Source: Bipolaris cookei
Lineage: Eukaryota > Ascomycota > Dothideomycetes > Pleosporales > Pleosporaceae
Length of the DNA stretch: 55,105 bases
Assembly (NCBI GenBank): GCA_002286855.1
Contig: NRSV01000013.1
Location: 483,224-538,328 of the forward strand
Direction of reading: 5' to 3'
Shown here: in pieces, positions 52,561-55,105 of the stretch
Numbering within the stretch: position 1 is the first letter of the stretch
How the letters are laid out: each line of letters begins with the position of its first letter
Made by a program: the position numbers and the translations under genes
Notes under the pieces: generated by a model
What the model was told of the DNA's origin: nothing
Database searches by the model: none
Seen by the model: only the letters and a program-made list of their open reading frames with translations

Positions 52561-53448
52561 GACGACGATGGGACGTTTCAGAAAGTGACAGGCAATGCTG
52601 TGGTGAACAAAGAGGAAGTCGGGTACTTCACAGCTACACACGTCTTCCAGGCACAAGACGTGGCGACGGAGCCTGTTGTTGGATGGGGCGAAGACACCAG
52701 TGTCGACGATGATTCGGATAGCGGTGACTTCGACAACGAAGACCTCGGACTCCTATCGCGACACAGCCAGAGATCGCAAGATTCATTGTCTCCCGACCCA
52801 TCCAAAAGCACAACCCTCTCCGGCTCATCCCTCCCATCCTCGTCCTCAGAAACAATCGACAGACAAGGCTCAACCACCTCCACCCCACACCCACCTCCTA
52901 CAAACGCTCCATCTTCCTCCGCTCCCCCCACACCTCCAGAACCCTCCATAAACCGCATAATGCGCACCAAAGAAATCGACCTCCATCACCTCGGCCACTG
53001 GACCCCCACCTCCCCGACCTCAACACTCAACCAAGACTGGACCCTCATCACCATAACCAACACCACCGTCCTAGCTTCCCTCTCCAACCCGCTCACCTAG
53101 CCTCCTCCCAAACTCCTCAAACCAATCTCAACCCCCCATCCCCCTCACAAAGGCGAAGTAGTAATCCACACAACGTGGGGCTGTCTCCGTGCCTCGCTCC
53201 TGGAAACACCCGTGCTACTGCGTTTGCCTGGTAGCAGTAAAGTAGCATAGGTGTTACGGTTTGAGTATAGGGGGAGCCTTGGGTTGGCGGACTGTGGGTC
53301 GTTGGTTGTGGGAGCGGGGAACGGGGAGGTGTACGGGCATGTTGTTGCGGGGGCGGCGGAGAGTAGGGTTGGGTATATGGTTTCTGCTGTTGGGACGATG
53401 GGGGAGATGGAGAGATGTGGATGGAAGGTGGTGGGGTTGGTGGATTAG
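52530..53448 (+). pseudogene. Fungal hypothetical protein with trypsin-like C-terminal region, broken
   Basis: One frame is open from about 52515 to 53450, interrupted by TAG at 53098-53100 and 53248-53250. It contains KVTGNAVVNKEEVGYFTA and FQAQDV, a long Ser/Pro-rich linker, and then GDCGS-like LADCGSLVV with VYGHVVAG. The last part resembles the active-site segment of chymotrypsin-like folds (G-D-C-G-S), which recurs in uncharacterised fungal proteins. Here the Ser is present, but the preceding residue pattern is altered. The 5' part is missing, where it abuts the minus-strand gene remnant. Function is unknown. Confidence 0.55.
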
Positions 53449-53614
53449 AGTGGTGTGGATAAGGTTCGTATTGGTGTATTTAGAGAGTGAGTTTGGTTTA
53501 GTGGTGTATTTATGGTAAAAGAGGTTCTTATTATGAGATAATGCTATTTAGATGCTGTTAGAATATTTTATATACGCAAGATCTCATATGAGAGTTATAT
53601 TTTGAGTTCCAGTA
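53449..53614. other. AT-rich spacer before element E
   Basis: No feature recognised. Confidence 0.4.
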
Positions 53615-55105
53615 ACGTCAATGTATAGCGAATGACAGAAAACGCCAAGCCCCCATCAACTTTGACTATTACACGCGATGCCTCAACCAAATGATTTAAA
53701 AAACTCCTCAAAAGAATCTCAAATACAGCTTGCACTTCAGGCTATTAAACGCGACGCAACAATTAACATTCCACGTGCTGTGGCTCTCTACAAAGTGTGC
53801 GAAAGTACCCTACGACGAAGACTCATAGGAAAGCCTTCTCGACAAGACTGTGCGCCCAACTCAATGAAACTACTTATAACAGAAGAGGAGGTGATTATAA
53901 AGTATTTTCTTGATCTTGATGCACGAGGGTTTCCGCTGCGCCTTCCTGCTATCAAAGATCTAGCTGATTCTTTACTGGCTGCCCACAACCGCGACCCTGT
54001 TGGCCCAAACTGGCCAAGAGCATTCATTAAGCGTCGCCCAGAGCTCAAGATGAAGTTTAATCGAAATTACGACTATAAGAGAGCCCTCTGTGAAGATCCT
54101 AAGCTTGTGCAGGACTGGTTCCGCCTAGTACAGAATACCAAAGCCAAGTATGGGATCCAGGACGACGATATATACAATTTTGACGAGACGGGCTTCATGA
54201 TGGGCATGCATAACTCGTCAGCAGTAGTCACAGCCTCTGACCGTCGATCAAAGCCAAAATCTCTGCAGCAGGGCAACCGGGAGTGGGTTACCAGCGTGGT
54301 TTGTGTCAGCGCAGCTGGCTGGGCGACCCCACCCTTTATCATCTTTCAGGGCAAGCACCACCTCTCTGCCTGGTACAAGGAAGATAGTCTACCTAGGGAT
54401 TGGGTTGTTGCAGTCTCTTAGAATGGCTGGACAACAAATGAGCTTGGTATGAAGTGGCTAGAGCACTATAACAGGCATACAAAAGAGCGTACTGTTGGAG
54501 CCTATCGCCTACTCATTCTAGACGGTCATGAGAGCCACAACTCAGTCAACTTCCAGCAATACTGCACAGAAGCAAAGACTATTACCCTATATATGCCTCC
54601 GCACTCTTCCCATCTACTGCAGCCTCTTGATGTGGGGTGTTTTTCGCCTTTGAAGAGGGCATATGGGCGCCAAGCCGAGGAGCTGATGCGCAATGGGATC
54701 AACCATATGACCAAGATAGAGTTCTTACCAGCCTTCCAGCAAGCCTATCTTAAGATAATTACAAAGATAATTACAAAGGATAATATCCTAGGAGGGTTTC
54801 GAGGAGCTGGATTGGTTCCACATGACCCAAAGGTGGTGATATCGAAGCTCGATACGGGTCTCTGAGCTTGAAGCAGCTAATGAAGCCGCCACGCGAAGGA
54901 GATCACATAAAAGAAGGCGGTTACAGAAAGGAGAGACCCTAACAGTTGAAGAAGGAGAGAGACTGGCAACTCTGAAGGAGTCTAGGGCGCGTGGTAGTGG
55001 GAAGAAGGTAAAGAAAGGAGAGAGCGCTGAAGTAGGCGACCCATCGCAAAAGCGCTGTGGACGCTGCGGCGGGACTGGGCATAACTTGCGCACCTGTAAG
55101 CAAGA
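53615..55105 (+). mobile_element. Pogo/Fot1-type transposon E (cut by window end)
   Basis: The left end starts ACGT (53615-53618) after TA (53613-53614). It contains a degraded copy of the element C repeat (GTATAGCGAATGAC...GCCAAGCCCCCATCAACTT) with a single subrepeat unit. The transposase is closely related to that of element C. The right end is outside the window. Confidence 0.82.
53678..55105 (+). pseudogene. Pogo-type transposase with stop and internal deletion
   Basis: ATG 53678 opens the HTH/CENP-B-like half and the first catalytic Asp (YNFDETGF). TAG at 54419-54421 stands where element C has Lys (AAG), an A to T change. The same frame then continues through LDGHESH and LQPLDVGCFSPLK to about 54855. 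There a deletion of roughly 200 bp, compared with element C, shifts the frame. The C-terminal coil resumes (SELEAANEAATRR) and ends in a CCHC knuckle (CGRCGGTGHNLRTC) at the window edge. It retains the core that element C lost. Confidence 0.85.

Overview
The window is nuclear DNA from a filamentous ascomycete, most likely a Dothideomycete of the Pleosporales type. The evidence is short introns (46-157 bp) with GTANGT donors and CTAAC/CTGAC-type branch points, fungal-only families (DMATS prenyltransferase, fungal NRPS with a terminal condensation domain, YDR124W-like protein) and many pogo/Fot1-type transposons carrying nonsense mutations. The genus is an inference and cannot be fixed from sequence alone.

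Region 1 (1-5.7 kb): a pogo element cut by the window start, the end of a second pogo-like element, a decayed hypothetical gene, an intact DMATS-family aromatic prenyltransferase (2783-4045, +), and a degraded inverted-repeat element (about 4071-4945).

Region 2 (5.7-23.9 kb): a four-module NRPS (5729-21761, +) with the order (vestigial C)-A1-T1-C1-A2-nMT-T2-C2-A3-T3-E-C3-A4-T4-CT. It has one 55-bp intron and two in-frame stops (TGA 6650, TAA 17282). It also shows loss of the first C domain, an A1 domain that is a mosaic of A3-like and A4-like DNA, an 8-codon deletion in A3 and a changed SAM-binding glycine in the methyltransferase. A short-chain dehydrogenase (22926-23855, -) follows. Prenyltransferase, NRPS and SDR look like a decaying cluster for a prenylated, N-methylated peptide containing a D-residue; the product is unknown.

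Region 3 (24-33 kb): a transposon-rich stretch with three pogo-type elements bounded by TA duplications, a 257-bp solo LTR with a perfect 5-bp target duplication, ankyrin-repeat remnants, a possible degraded LINE and a tRNA-Asp(GTC) gene with a 10-nt intron. The pogo-type ends share a layout: ACGT at the terminus and, in the better preserved ends, a doubled unit of about 17 bp. Three of the transposases end in a CCHC zinc knuckle.

Region 4 (33.7-51.6 kb): conserved core genes, all on +: a GT8 glycosyltransferase, an 8-exon full-length ABCC transporter, a YDR124W-like protein with a GC-AG intron, and SAC3 (mRNA export). The last 3.5 kb returns to decay: two unrelated gene fragments abut head to head at about 52.55 kb, then another pogo-type element runs off the end. 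The window is thus a boundary between accessory and core DNA.
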